Of a stretch of DNA of 64,000 nucleotides, positions 45,056 through 54,361 are shown piece after piece. A model generated the notes under the pieces. The model had not been told where the DNA came from and did not search any database. It was given only the letters and a program-made list of their open reading frames with translations. Made by a program: the position numbers and the translations under genes. Where the stretch lies: contig CAVTYQ010000008.1 of assembly GCA_963739005.1 (NCBI GenBank), forward strand, positions 186,001 to 250,000, in the 5' to 3' direction. This DNA comes from DASWJZ01 sp963739005 (GTDB lineage: Bacteria; Pseudomonadota; Alphaproteobacteria; Rhizobiales; Afifellaceae). How positions within the stretch are numbered: the stretch's first letter is position 1; every line of letters starts with the position of its first letter.

Positions 45056-45475
45056 CTACCGCTTCGCGAGAAGATCGCGGATCTCGCGAAGGACGACGAG
45101 GTCCTCGGGCGGGGTCGGCGGCGCGGCGGGCTTGGCCTCCTGCTTACGCGTCAGCCTGTTGATCCCCTTCACCAGCAGGAAGACGGCAAACGCGACGATC
45201 AGGAACTTGATCACCGCGTTGATGAACAAGCCGATATTCCAGGTGACGGCGCCTGCGTCCTTCGCCTGCTGCACCGTGTTGTAGGGGCCGTCGCCCTTGA
45301 GGACGACGAAGAGCTGGGAGAAATCCACGCCGCCGGTCAGGAGACCGATCGGCGGCATGATGATGTCATCGACAAGCGAAGACACGATCGCGGTGAACGC
45401 CGCGCCGATGATAATACCGACGGCGAGGTCGACCACGTTCCCCTTCAGTGCGAACTCCTTGAACTCCTTCAGCAT
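45056..45475 (-). CDS. mscL: Large-conductance mechanosensitive channel
   Basis: A homopentameric inner-membrane safety valve that opens when the cell swells. It begins MLKEFKEFALKGNVVDLAVGIIIGAAFTAIVSSLVDDIIMPP, the diagnostic N-terminal helix and TM1 with the glycine-rich pore, then TM2 near 73-97, and a charged C-terminal helix (EDLVVLREIRDLLAK). The 139 residues match the family. The frame stays open far upstream only because it lies opposite the symporter gene; the ATG at 45475 is the real start. Confidence 0.96.
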   Translation of the reverse strand: MLKEFKEFALKGNVVDLAVGIIIGAAFTAIVSSLVDDIIMPPIGLLTGGVDFSQLFVVLKGDGPYNTVQQAKDAGAVTWNIGLFINAVIKFLIVAFAVFLLVKGINRLTRKQEAKPAAPPTPPEDLVVLREIRDLLAKR

Positions 45476-45733
45476 CGCGCCCTCCCATGGCGATCCTATC
45501 GCCGCGTGACCGTCACGCGATTGTTGTCTTTGCGCGTTGAGCCGCGCAATGGCGCTCGCGTCACACTCACAGACTACCGAGGTTGGCGCGCGCGGAAAAG
45601 CGTCGTCTCCGCGGCTCCGGTGCTTCTGAAACGACCAGTCGCGATTCGGCGGTGGAGGATGTGCAACGAACAATTGCCTTTGGCGCGTCGCGCGGTCATT
45701 GTTCGATGTGTGAGGTGCGTGCGCGTGGAGTGA

Positions 45734-47389
45734 ATGATGGCGAGATTGCTGCCGCCGGAACGAGACATCGGCGTGATGCGTGCGCCTCTTCGCTCCAGCC
45801 TGGCACTGATCGGAATCTTCCTCATTGTCCTCTTCGCGGTGACTCTGCTCGACCGCGTCGGCGCCAATCCGAGCTTCGCGCCTTTCGCGCTCGTCAGCGC
45901 CGCTTTCGCGCTCTTCATCCTCGCCGCGCTCTATTCGCATAGCCGCAGAGCCGTCGACTTCTACATCGCCGACAACAAGGCCGCCGGGCGCTTCGGCGGC
46001 CTGGCGGGCGCAAGCACGCTTGCCGGCCTCCTCGCTGTCGGGCTTGCCGGCGGCGGCTATGACACGCCGTCGAGCTTCCTGATTTCGGCGGCGGGCCTTG
46101 CGCTCGGCTATCTCGTTCTCGGCTTCGTGATCGCGCCGGGCCTCAGAGCGTCGGGCGCCTACACGGCGGGCGATTTCATCGGAACACGGTTCAGCGGGGT
46201 ACTCACCCGGCTTGCATGGGCTGCAATCACGTTCACCGTGTCGTTCCTGCTTTTCGTCGCGCAAATGAAGATCGCAGCGCCGCTCGTGGCGACGCTTTTC
46301 GGCCTGAAAGCCCACACCGCGCTCTATGCGGTCGCGGGGCTGACCGCGATGGCCGTCCTCCCCGGCGGCATGCGCTCGCTCTCCTGGACGCAGGTGATCC
46401 AGTACTTGGTGATCGCCATCGCATGCATCGTGCCGGCGCTCTTCTTCGCGTCGGGCGGACCGACCGCCGAAGGTGGAATTGCCGAGCAATTCGGGACGCT
46501 TCTGGCCGACGGCCTGCCGGCCCTCAGCGACGCCAGCGCGGTCGGCTGGGCGCTGCCGATCGTTCTCTACGTCGTCGGCGCCGCATCGCTGCCCCACCTC
46601 AGCGCCCGTGCGCTCGCGGCGCCTTCGGGACGCGAGGCAGCGAGCTCGATGGTCTGGGCGGTGCTCTTCTCCATCATGCTCGTGATTGCCGGATTCGTGC
46701 TCTTCGAGCTTCTCGCCGGCGCCGGCGGAACGGACGCCTCGCAAAGCGCCGATAGCGGGCCGGTCCAACTCGCGGCGCTCTTCGCGCTGCTCCCGGCGGT
46801 GCTCGCCGGGCTGCTCCTCGCCGGCCTGCTTGCCGCGCTGCTCGCGCTCGGCCAGTCCGCGCTCTTCTCCGCTGCATCCGCCATCAGCCACGACGTCTGG
46901 GACGAGATCGTCGATCGGCGCGGGCCGGAGGGGCGGCGGATCATGGTCGCGCGCCTGATCCTCGTGGGTGTCGCCGCAGGCGGGGTCATGGTCGCGTCGC
47001 TGTGGCCGGGCGACGCCGCCGGGACAATCCGCTGGGCGCTGGCGCTCGCCGCGGCGGGAAGCTTCGCGCCTCTCGTCCTCGGCCTCTGGTGGCGCCGCTG
47101 CAACGAGATCGGGGCGATCGCCGGCATGGTCGCCGGCTTCGGCTTCACCGCGCTGGTCTTCCTGCTCAGGCAGCACGTCATTCCCGACGCGGTCGTCTCC
47201 AGCGGCTGGGCGGAAGTCAGCGCGCCGACGGCGGCGGGGGCGGGGCTCGCGATGTCGCTCGTGGTCACAATTGGGCTTTCGCTGGCGACGCCGGCTCCCG
47301 AAAAGGAGCCGCAACCCGTGGCAAGCCGCACGGTGCACCGGCGCGGGCGCGGGCGCGGGCGGATACCGACCCGCGAAAGGCCGGCCTAG
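45734..47389 (+). CDS. Sodium:solute symporter family protein
   Basis: A 551-residue membrane protein of the SSS family with about 13 helices. DFYIADNKAAGRFGGLAGASTLAG and FIGTRFSGVLTRLAW are the usual early loops, FLLFVAQMKIAAPLVATLFGL and RSLSWTQVIQYLVIAIACIVP the core sodium-site helices, and WWRRCNEIGAIAGMVAGFG the late signature. Acetate- or carboxylate-type symporters are the closest memory match. No sensor or accessory subunit adjoins. An ATG 14 codons in is an alternative start. Confidence 0.88.
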   Translation: MMARLLPPERDIGVMRAPLRSSLALIGIFLIVLFAVTLLDRVGANPSFAPFALVSAAFALFILAALYSHSRRAVDFYIADNKAAGRFGGLAGASTLAGLLAVGLAGGGYDTPSSFLISAAGLALGYLVLGFVIAPGLRASGAYTAGDFIGTRFSGVLTRLAWAAITFTVSFLLFVAQMKIAAPLVATLFGLKAHTALYAVAGLTAMAVLPGGMRSLSWTQVIQYLVIAIACIVPALFFASGGPTAEGGIAEQFGTLLADGLPALSDASAVGWALPIVLYVVGAASLPHLSARALAAPSGREAASSMVWAVLFSIMLVIAGFVLFELLAGAGGTDASQSADSGPVQLAALFALLPAVLAGLLLAGLLAALLALGQSALFSAASAISHDVWDEIVDRRGPEGRRIMVARLILVGVAAGGVMVASLWPGDAAGTIRWALALAAAGSFAPLVLGLWWRRCNEIGAIAGMVAGFGFTALVFLLRQHVIPDAVVSSGWAEVSAPTAAGAGLAMSLVVTIGLSLATPAPEKEPQPVASRTVHRRGRGRGRIPTRERPA

Positions 47390-47775
47390 AGCGTCTCGCG
47401 CGGCGGCGCGCCCTTCATCTCCCGGACCAGGGCGACCACGCGGTCCATCATACGTTCGGCAAGATGCTTGATGCGCCGCATCGCGTCGTCGCCTCGAGTT
47501 GGGGCCGTTTGGCCCTCGCCCGCCTCAAGCGCGGCGATGCGCGCCTCAAGCGCCGCGATCCTATCCGCTTCGTGTGCGAGGGCGCCTGACGCCTGACCGG
47601 GCCCGCGCAGACAGACGAGCGTCCCGCCCCTCTCCATGCAGAGCGAAACCTCGCCGGATTCCGTGTCGAGCCGGAACACGCCGCTTTCGGAGGGAACGAA
47701 CGCGTAGCGCCCGGAATCGCCGGCCAGAGCCGGCGCCGTCGCGGCAAGAAACAGCCCCAAGACGAGAAAACGCAT
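47386..47775 (-). CDS. Small periplasmic hypothetical protein with coiled coil
   Basis: A 129-residue exported protein: signal peptide 1-19 (MRFLVLGLFLAATAPALA/G), a short domain with two cysteines (DTESGEVSLCMERGGTLVCL) and a coiled coil (about 70-85, ADRIAALEARIAALEAG), then a basic C-terminal helix. The ATG at 47775 follows GGGGGTGG. It overlaps the symporter stop by 4 bases on the opposite strand. Function unknown; likely an envelope protein. Confidence 0.75.
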   Translation of the reverse strand: MRFLVLGLFLAATAPALAGDSGRYAFVPSESGVFRLDTESGEVSLCMERGGTLVCLRGPGQASGALAHEADRIAALEARIAALEAGEGQTAPTRGDDAMRRIKHLAERMMDRVVALVREMKGAPPRETL

Positions 47776-47870
47776 GCCACCCCCGACATTTGGCCGAAGC
47801 ATAGGTCGGCTAAGGCTGTGGCGAAAGCGCGCTTGCCGCCGCAGCCTCGCCTTCTATCCTTGGCCTCACG

Positions 47871-48215
47871 ATGTCGGAACCGATCTACAAGATCTGTGCG
47901 CGCGCGCTCTGGCGCGCCGCCGAAGACGCCGGCCGCTTCGACGGGGCGCCGGTCGATCTTGCCGACGGCTACATCCATTTCTCCACCGCAGCCCAAGTGC
48001 GCGAGACGGCGGCGCGGCACTTTTCCGGCGACGACGATCTCGTGCTCGTCACGGTCGACGCCGACGCGCTCGGGGACGCGCTCCGCTTCGAGCCGTCGCG
48101 CGGCGGCGCGCTTTTCCCGCATCTCTATGGCAGCCTGCCGCTTTCCGCCGTGCGCGGCGTCACGCCCATCCCGCTCAAGAACGGCGCCCACGTCTTTCCC
48201 GCGGGCATTCCATGA
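47871..48215 (+). CDS. DUF952 domain protein
   Basis: A 114-residue cytoplasmic protein matching the DUF952 family: IYKICARALWRAAEDAGRF at the start, DGYIHFSTAAQV with the conserved His-Phe-Ser, and FPHLYGSLPLSAV near the end. The conserved His residues suggest an enzyme of unknown activity. It overlaps pyrD by 4 bases (ATGA), an arrangement I recall from other Hyphomicrobiales, so the two are co-translated. Confidence 0.9.
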   Translation: MSEPIYKICARALWRAAEDAGRFDGAPVDLADGYIHFSTAAQVRETAARHFSGDDDLVLVTVDADALGDALRFEPSRGGALFPHLYGSLPLSAVRGVTPIPLKNGAHVFPAGIP

Positions 48216-49309
48216 CGATCGCCGATCGTGCCACGCAGGCGCTCCGGCTACTGGAGCCGGAGCGCGCGCACCGGCTCGCGATCAAGGCGGCGCGCTGGCG
48301 CACGACCCGTCCGCCTGCGGTGACGGCCGATCCGCGGCTCGCGGTCAACGTGCTCGGCCTCAGCTTCCCGAACCCGATCGGGCTTGCCGCCGGCCTCGAC
48401 AAGGACGCCAAGGTGGCGGACGCGATGCTCGGGATGGGCTTCGGCTTCGTCGAAGTCGGCACGCTGACGCCGCTGCCGCAGGAGGGCAATCCGCCGCCAC
48501 GGCTCTTCCGGCTTGCGGCGGATCGCGCGCTCATCAACCGGCTCGGCTTCAACAACGAGGGCCACGAAGCCGCGCTCGACCGGCTTGACCTGCTCGACCG
48601 GCGCACCGGCGGGACGGGCATCGTCGGCGTCAATATCGGGGCGAACCGCGACAGCGAGGACCGGCTCTACGACTATTACGCCGGGATACGGCTCTTCGCG
48701 CCGGTCGCGTCCTACCTGACCGTCAACGTCTCCTCGCCGAACACGCCGGGCCTGCGCGAGCTGCAGAGCGGCGAGGCGCTGAGCGCGCTGCTTCAGCGGA
48801 TCGGCGAGGCACGCGCAGCGGCGACCGAAGAGTGCGGCCGGCGGACGCCGCTCCTCCTCAAGGTGGCCCCGGACCTCAACGACGCGGAACTCGCCGCGCT
48901 GATCGAGACGGTCAAGAAGCACGGCGTCGATGGGCTGATCATCGCCAACACGACGGTGAAGCGCCCGGACCTGAAGTCGAGGCACCACGCGCAGGAGCTC
49001 GGCGGGCTCTCCGGCAAGCCGCTCTTCGAGCTGTCGACGGCGATGCTCGCGCGGGCGCGGCAGATCGCCGGGCCGGAGCTGGTGCTCGTCGGCGCCGGCG
49101 GCGTCGACGGCGCGGCGGCGGCATGGTCGAAGATCGCGGCGGGCGGCGATCTCGTGCAGCTCTACACCGCGCTCATCTATGAAGGGCCGTCGCTGCCGAA
49201 GCGCATCGCCGCCGAACTCGTGAAGCGGCTCGAAGAGCGCAACATCAAGAGCCTCCGCGACGTCCGCGGCATCGAGACGGAGCGCTGGGCGGCGGCCTGG
49301 CCGCGGTAG
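48212..49309 (+). CDS. pyrD: Dihydroorotate dehydrogenase (quinone), class 2
   Basis: PyrD oxidises dihydroorotate to orotate in pyrimidine synthesis, passing electrons to quinone at the membrane. The 365 residues start with the short amphipathic helix of class 2 enzymes, then GLAAGLDKDAKV, GTLTPLPQEGNPPPRLFRL, NRLGFNNEG, VNVSSPNTPGLRELQ with the catalytic Ser, and IANTTVKRP. FMN motifs VGAGGVDGAAAAWSKIAAGGDLVQLYTALIY close it. The frame is open further upstream but the ATG overlapping the DUF952 stop is the true start. Confidence 0.97.
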   Translation: MTIADRATQALRLLEPERAHRLAIKAARWRTTRPPAVTADPRLAVNVLGLSFPNPIGLAAGLDKDAKVADAMLGMGFGFVEVGTLTPLPQEGNPPPRLFRLAADRALINRLGFNNEGHEAALDRLDLLDRRTGGTGIVGVNIGANRDSEDRLYDYYAGIRLFAPVASYLTVNVSSPNTPGLRELQSGEALSALLQRIGEARAAATEECGRRTPLLLKVAPDLNDAELAALIETVKKHGVDGLIIANTTVKRPDLKSRHHAQELGGLSGKPLFELSTAMLARARQIAGPELVLVGAGGVDGAAAAWSKIAAGGDLVQLYTALIYEGPSLPKRIAAELVKRLEERNIKSLRDVRGIETERWAAAWPR

Positions 49310-49315
49310 CGCGGC

Positions 49316-50671
49316 TCAGGTCGGAAAGGTCCCCGGCAACAGTTTTCGCATGCGCAAGTGAAACGTGACGCTGCGCGCGCCGAGGAAGATCAGAAGCGAC
49401 GCCCACAGCCCGTTGTTGCCGAAATGCGGCGTCAGCACCGCCCACGCGGCGAGATAGACGAGGACGGAGAGGAGCATCATGTTGCGCATGTCGCGCGACC
49501 AGGTGGCGCCGATGAAGATGCCGTCCATCTGAAAGGCGATCGTCGCAATGAGCGGCGTCAGCGCCGCCCATACGAGGTAGGTGCGGGCGGTGGCGCGAAC
49601 CGCCGGCTCCGTTGTCATCAGGTCGATCACGTAGGGACCGGCGAGCGCGAACAAGGCGGCGAGGAGGAGCGCGGTCAAAAGACCCCAGAGCGTGGTCAGC
49701 CAGACGACGCGCTCGAAGGCCGGGCGGAAGCGCGCGCCGACGGCGCGGCCGGCAAGCTGCTCGGCGGCGGTGGCGAAACCGTCGAGGAAATAGCCGCCGA
49801 CCAGGAAGAAGTTCATCAGGATGGCGTTCGCGGCGAGCACGATCTCGCCGAAGCCCGCGCCCTGCCGGGTGAAGAACGCGAAGGCGAAAAGAAGCGCCAT
49901 CGAGCGGACCATGACGTCGGAGTTGACCGCCATCATGCGCTTCAGTCTTGCGAACGCGAAGATTTCCGCGGCGGTCGGCCGCGGCGCATCCTTGAGCTTC
50001 CACCAGGCGAGCGCGACCCCGGCGACCGCCGTCGTCACTTCGCCGGCGACGCTGCCCCAGGCCGCACCGGCGACGCCCCAGCCGAGCCCAAGCACAAAGA
50101 AGACGGAGAGCGCGATGTTCACGCCGTTCAGAAGCGTCTGCAGCAGCAGACCCGACGCGGATTCGCCGCGGCCAATCACCCAGCCGAGCACCGCGTAGTT
50201 CACCAGCCCGAAGGGTGCCGACCAGATGCGGATCGAAACATAGAGGAGCGCCGCGGCGGCGACCTCGTTGTGGACCCCGAGCGCGGTGACGCCGATCTTT
50301 CCGATCGGCACCTGCAGCACCAGCATCACGACGCCGGCGGCAAGCGCGAGCAAACCGGAGCGCAGAAGCACCGATTGTTCTTCCCGCGCGTCTTCCGCGC
50401 CGACCGCCTGCGCGGTCAGCCCGGTGGTGGCGGAGCGGAGGAAATTCACCGTGGCGAAGAGGACGTCGAAGATCAGCGCGCCGATCGCGATTCCGCCGAT
50501 CAAAGCCGCGCGCCCGAGCTGGCCGACGACCGCCATGTCGACCACGCCGACGAGCGGCGTCGAAAGGTAGGCGAGCGTCATCGGCACGGCGAGGCGGAAG
50601 ACCGAGCCGTGCGTCACCGCAAACGGGCGCACCGACGGCGGCGGCGGGTCTTTAGCCGGCGGAGACTTCAC
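49316..50671 (-). CDS. MATE family multidrug/DinF-type efflux transporter
   Basis: A 451-residue inner-membrane antiporter with 12 helices in two halves. The N-terminal VFRLAVPMTLAYLSTPLVGVVDMAVVG with the conserved membrane proline, NFLRSATTGLTAQAVGA, and the second-half VANAILMNFFLVGGYFLDGFATAAEQLAGRAVGA are typical of the DinF branch. It exports organic cations or bile-salt-like compounds with sodium or proton exchange. It overlaps the DUF6460 gene by 4 bases. Confidence 0.92.
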   Translation of the reverse strand: MKSPPAKDPPPPSVRPFAVTHGSVFRLAVPMTLAYLSTPLVGVVDMAVVGQLGRAALIGGIAIGALIFDVLFATVNFLRSATTGLTAQAVGAEDAREEQSVLLRSGLLALAAGVVMLVLQVPIGKIGVTALGVHNEVAAAALLYVSIRIWSAPFGLVNYAVLGWVIGRGESASGLLLQTLLNGVNIALSVFFVLGLGWGVAGAAWGSVAGEVTTAVAGVALAWWKLKDAPRPTAAEIFAFARLKRMMAVNSDVMVRSMALLFAFAFFTRQGAGFGEIVLAANAILMNFFLVGGYFLDGFATAAEQLAGRAVGARFRPAFERVVWLTTLWGLLTALLLAALFALAGPYVIDLMTTEPAVRATARTYLVWAALTPLIATIAFQMDGIFIGATWSRDMRNMMLLSVLVYLAAWAVLTPHFGNNGLWASLLIFLGARSVTFHLRMRKLLPGTFPT

Positions 50672-50946
50672 TCGGGACGGCGCCGGCCGCCGAGCTTGAA
50701 GAGCCGGGTGATGATGAAGAGCGGCACGACGATCAGCGCGCCGGCGACGAGATAGTCGAAGGAATCGGCGAAGAAGGCGAAGCCCATCTCATAGATGTGG
50801 AGGACCGCGCGCCGGACCCACCAGTAGATGTCGTAGGGGCGGAGGCCGAGCGCGGAAAGCACCAGCCCCACCACGAAGGAGAGGATGACGAGGCGGATCA
50901 CGACCCGAAGCGGCGTGTCGCCGAGAAAGCGCGTCAGTCCTTGCAT
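50668..50946 (-). CDS. DUF6460-type small membrane protein
   Basis: A 92-residue protein with two hydrophobic helices (about 14-34 and 65-82) separated by the conserved IYWWVRRAVLHIYEMGFAFF segment. I recognise the family as an alphaproteobacterial domain of unknown function. It begins MQGLTRFLGDTPLRVVIRLV. Its stop overlaps the MATE gene start, so it leads that two-gene operon. Confidence 0.8.
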   Translation of the reverse strand: MQGLTRFLGDTPLRVVIRLVILSFVVGLVLSALGLRPYDIYWWVRRAVLHIYEMGFAFFADSFDYLVAGALIVVPLFIITRLFKLGGRRRPE

Positions 50947-51032
50947 GATTCGTCCCGTTCGCCCTCTCGGCGCATTTAGTCCGACGCTGCGGCGCGAGCA
51001 AGGCGCGAAGCCCGTGACGCGCCGAAGGTACG

Positions 51033-51058
51033 TAACCTCCCCCTCAAGCGGGAGGTCA
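51033..51058. repeat. Short palindromic repeat after the ligase gene
   Basis: TAACCTCCCCCTCAAGCGGG is followed by AGGT, an imperfect palindrome (ACCTCCC pairing with GGGAGGT). It is nearly the same as the arms of the larger element at 52783-52928, so it is a solo copy of that family. Confidence 0.6.
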
Positions 51059-51081
51059 ACAGTGGCGCACGCGCGGCGCGC

Positions 51082-52701
51082 CTATTCGGGCAGGAGCTTC
51101 TCCAGTGTCTCCAGGCGGTCGGCCTCGGCCGGGGGCTTGTCCCAGCGCAGGCGATTGATACGGGGGAAGCGCATGGCGATGCCGGACTTGTGACGCGTGG
51201 AACGGTTCAGCCCCTCGAATGCAACTTCGAGCACGAGTCCGTGGCTCGGCTCGGCGCGGACCGCACGCACGGGGCCGAAGCGATCGGTGGTGTTGTTCCT
51301 GACATAACGGTCGAGTTCGCGAAGCTCCTCGTCGGTGAAGCCGAAATAGGCCTTGCCGACCGGCACCAGCTCCGGCGCCTCCTCCGCGCCCGCCCAGACG
51401 CCGAACGTGTAGTCCGAATAGAACGACGAGCGCTTGCCGTGCCCGCGCTGCGCATACATCAGCACCGCGTCGACGACATGCGGGTCGCGCTTCCACTTGA
51501 ACCACGGCCCTTTTGGGCGGCCGGGCACATAGGCGGAATCCCAGCGCTTCAGCATCAGCCCTTCGGCGACCTCGTGGACGCGACCGTCGGTCGGCGGATT
51601 CTGTCGCAGCGCCGCCAGCTCCTCCCAGGTGGCGAAGGCGACGAGCGGCGAGACATCGATCCGCGGCGACGCGATCTTCTCGACGAAAGCTTCGAGGCGC
51701 TTCCGCCGTTCGGCGAAGGAAAGCGCGCGCGGATCATCGTCGCCGTCGGCGAGAAGATCGTAGGCGCGGATGAAGGCCGGATGCGAATGCACGAGCTTTG
51801 TCGACACGGTCTTGCGATTGAGCCGCTGCTGCAGGTCGCCGAAGGGAGCGATCGAAATCGCGCCCGCGTCTTCCCTCGCGACAAGCAGCTCGCCGTCGAT
51901 CGCGCCTTCGAAGACGAGATGCTCGAGGATGTCGGGGAAAGCGCCGGAGATGTCGTCGCCGGTGCGCGAATAGAGTTTTCGCACGCCCTTCTCCGCGACC
52001 GCCTGCACGCGGATGCCGTCCCACTTCCATTCGGCCGCATAGTCCTGCGGGTCGAGTTTTGCGAACTCGCTCTCGTCGAGCGCCTGCGCGAGCATCACCG
52101 GGCGGAAGGCGGCGAGCGCGGCCGAGACGGGGCGCTCGCCCCTCCCCTCCAGCCAGGCGAAGAATTCGACATAAGGCGGCGTCAACCCGTGCCAGAGCTC
52201 CTCGATCTCCGTCACGTCCTTGCCGCCGAGCTTCGCAAGCGCCTGCTTGGCGAGGCGCGCGGTGACGCCGACGCGGAGGCCGCCGGTGACGAGCTTCAGA
52301 AGCGCATAGCGGCCGGAGGCGTCGAGCCGGTCGAGCCAGCGCTCGACGAGGCGCGGGCCTTCAAGCCGCGAGGCGGCGTGAAGCTGCTCGACCACCTCCG
52401 CGAGGCGCGGCGGGACTTCCGGCTCTCCCTGCGTGGGCCAAACCAGCGCGATCGTCTCGGCGAGGTCGCCGACATAGTCGTAGGAATAGCCGAAGAGGAT
52501 CTCGTCCATGCGCTCGACGACAAGGGCGCGGAGCATCGCCGGCTTGACGCTGGCGATCGCGAGATCGCCGGTCAGCGCGGCGAGCGCATAGCCGCGGTCG
52601 GGGTCGGGCGCGGCGGAAAAATAGTCGGAAAGCAGGCGGAGCTTGCCGTTGCGGGCCGGCGTCAGCACCAGGCGGTCGAGAAGGGCGGCGAAGGCCTGCA
52701 T
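51082..52701 (-). CDS. Ligase-associated ATP-dependent DNA ligase
   Basis: A 539-residue ATP-dependent DNA ligase of the bacterial damage-response type (TIGR04120-like). The adenylated lysine is K226 in EWKWDGIRVQ, followed by YSRTGDDISGAFPD (motif III region), DGELL, and EGLMLKRWDSAYVPGRPKGPWFKWKRD (motifs IV-V). The N-terminal 200 residues form the DNA-binding domain. Start ATG at 52701; the frame is open further only through a repeat. It faces away from its exonuclease partner. It seals ends during repair, for instance of crosslink damage. Confidence 0.94.
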   Translation of the reverse strand: MQAFAALLDRLVLTPARNGKLRLLSDYFSAAPDPDRGYALAALTGDLAIASVKPAMLRALVVERMDEILFGYSYDYVGDLAETIALVWPTQGEPEVPPRLAEVVEQLHAASRLEGPRLVERWLDRLDASGRYALLKLVTGGLRVGVTARLAKQALAKLGGKDVTEIEELWHGLTPPYVEFFAWLEGRGERPVSAALAAFRPVMLAQALDESEFAKLDPQDYAAEWKWDGIRVQAVAEKGVRKLYSRTGDDISGAFPDILEHLVFEGAIDGELLVAREDAGAISIAPFGDLQQRLNRKTVSTKLVHSHPAFIRAYDLLADGDDDPRALSFAERRKRLEAFVEKIASPRIDVSPLVAFATWEELAALRQNPPTDGRVHEVAEGLMLKRWDSAYVPGRPKGPWFKWKRDPHVVDAVLMYAQRGHGKRSSFYSDYTFGVWAGAEEAPELVPVGKAYFGFTDEELRELDRYVRNNTTDRFGPVRAVRAEPSHGLVLEVAFEGLNRSTRHKSGIAMRFPRINRLRWDKPPAEADRLETLEKLLPE

Positions 52702-52782
52702 GAGGGGAATATAGGGGTTCGGGAAGAGGTATGGGGGATAGGGGAGTTCACCTTGCGCGCGCAGCGTTTGCGGTTGGCTGCG

Positions 52783-52928
52783 TAACCTCCCCCTTGAGGG
52801 GAGGTCGAAAGCGGCAAGCGAAGCGCAGCCGGTTTCGGGAGGGGGTGACGCCGTGGCGAACCCGGACGAAGCCCCCCTCCCGAAGTTCGCGAAGAGCGAA
52901 CTTCGACCTCCCCTCAAGGGGGAGGTTA
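52783..52928. mobile_element. MITE-like inverted-repeat element
   Basis: A 27-bp arm (52783-52809, beginning TAACCTCCCCCTTGAGGGGA) recurs as its exact reverse complement at 52902-52928. Inside is a second pair, TTCGGGAGGGGG (52834-52845) with CCCCCTCCCGAA (52873-52884), and a small hairpin GTTCGC/GCGAAC. The 146-bp element encodes nothing. It occupies the divergent spacer between ligase and exonuclease genes and may be a non-autonomous mobile repeat or a bidirectional transcription barrier. Confidence 0.75.
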
Positions 52929-52986
52929 AGACCAGCGGCCGTCAACAACCGCTGCGCCGGCGGCTCGCCTGCCCTATATCTGAGCC

Positions 52987-53997
52987 ATGCGCTTCACCGA
53001 GCTTCTCTGCGCGACGCCGGCCGGCATCTATTGTCCGCCCGGCGATTTTCATATCGACCCGACGCGGATGGTTGAGCGCGCGCTGATCACGCATGGGCAT
53101 TCCGACCACGCCCGCCGAGGGCACGGAGCTGTGCTCGCAACAGAAGCGACGCTCAAGATCATGGCGGAGCGCTATGGCGCGGATTTCGCCGGCGCGACGC
53201 AGGCGGTGACGCTCGGCGAGCGGATGGAGGTGAACGGCGTCGGCGTCACTTTCCATCCGGCCGGGCATGTTCTCGGCTCGGCGCAGATCGCGGTGGAGAA
53301 GGACGGCATGCGCATCGTCGCGTCGGGCGACTACAAGCGGCGGCCCGATCCGACGTGCTTGGCCTTCGAGCCGGTGAAATGCGACGTCTTCATCACCGAG
53401 GCGACCTTCGCGCTTCCGGTCTTCCGCCATCCCGACGACCGCGCGGAGATCCGAAAGCTGCTCGCCTCCGTCGCGCAGTTTCCCGAGCGCACGCATCTCG
53501 TCGGCGCTTATGCGCTCGGCAAGGCGCAGCGCGTCATCGCGCTGATCCGCGAGGCGGGATACGACGCGCCGATCTTCATCCACGGCGCAATGCAGAAGCT
53601 CTGCGAGCTTTATGCGCGCGAGGGGATCGACCTTGGGGTTCTGGAGCCCGCCACTTTGGAAGAAGGCCGCAAGAAGGATTTCGCCGGCGCGATCGTCGTC
53701 GGCCCGCCTTCGGCGTTCCAGGACCGCTGGGCGCGGCGCTTCGCCGATCCGGTTTCGTGCTTCGCCTCCGGCTGGATGCGCATCCGCCAGCGCGCCAAGC
53801 AGGGCGGCGTGGAGCTGCCGCTCGTCATCAGCGACCACGCGGACTGGGACGAGCTCTGCGACACGATCCGCGAAGTCTCACCGCAGGAGGTGTGGGTCAC
53901 GCACGGGCGCGAGGAAGCGCTGGTCAGATGGTGCGAGCTGCAAGGGCTGCCCGCGAAGCCGCTGCATCTGATGGGGTACGAGGATGAGGCGGAGTAG
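52987..53997 (+). CDS. Ligase-associated DNA exonuclease (MBL/beta-CASP)
   Basis: A 336-residue metallo-beta-lactamase/beta-CASP nuclease (TIGR04122-like). The metal motif THGHSDHARRGH (H36, H38, D40, H41) is followed by FHPAGHVLGSAQI, VASGDYKRRPDPTC, TEATFALPVFRHP and the late ISDHADWDEL, all as in SNM1-like exonucleases. It trims DNA ends with the divergently encoded ligase and the DEXH helicase about 8 kb further on. Confidence 0.94.
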   Translation: MRFTELLCATPAGIYCPPGDFHIDPTRMVERALITHGHSDHARRGHGAVLATEATLKIMAERYGADFAGATQAVTLGERMEVNGVGVTFHPAGHVLGSAQIAVEKDGMRIVASGDYKRRPDPTCLAFEPVKCDVFITEATFALPVFRHPDDRAEIRKLLASVAQFPERTHLVGAYALGKAQRVIALIREAGYDAPIFIHGAMQKLCELYAREGIDLGVLEPATLEEGRKKDFAGAIVVGPPSAFQDRWARRFADPVSCFASGWMRIRQRAKQGGVELPLVISDHADWDELCDTIREVSPQEVWVTHGREEALVRWCELQGLPAKPLHLMGYEDEAE

Positions 53998-54361
53998 GAT
54001 TTTCGGCCGCCGGATATTTCGGACGCGATGTTCGGAGAGGCGCTTTTTCTAATCGTCGGAGCCGCCTCGGCTTTCGCCGAAATTGCTCGATGTTGAACAC
54101 CGGCCGAACAGCGTGACTTCGAGAGCGAAATAGCAACGGAGCCGATCAGAACAGCCCATGTTCGCGCGCGCAGTTCGCGTGCTGAGCAGCCGTAGCCCTG
54201 GTCGCGCAGTGCCGGTTCGATTGGTGGAGAATCTGGCGCGCGACAACGCTCAAGCCTAATGGCGATTGTGATGCTGGACCATGCAACCACAATGACCTAG
54301 GAACGAAAACGAACAAGTTCAGTCAAGCTCGATCAGGTAACTCAGCCCGCCCGGTGCCGAA
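53998..54361. other. Non-coding region before the low-GC orphan gene
   Basis: About 360 bp in which I see no gene with family features, tRNA or clear repeat. GC drops to roughly the level of the following orphan gene towards the right end, so the region probably arrived with it. It should include that gene's promoter, but none is convincing. Confidence 0.4.

Noticed and set aside
45476..47338. Long upstream extension of the mscL frame
   Set aside because: Antisense to the sodium symporter gene; MscL has its family start at 45475.
51190..52785. 531-codon plus-strand frame
   Set aside because: Antisense to the ATP-dependent ligase, which has all ligase motifs on the other strand.
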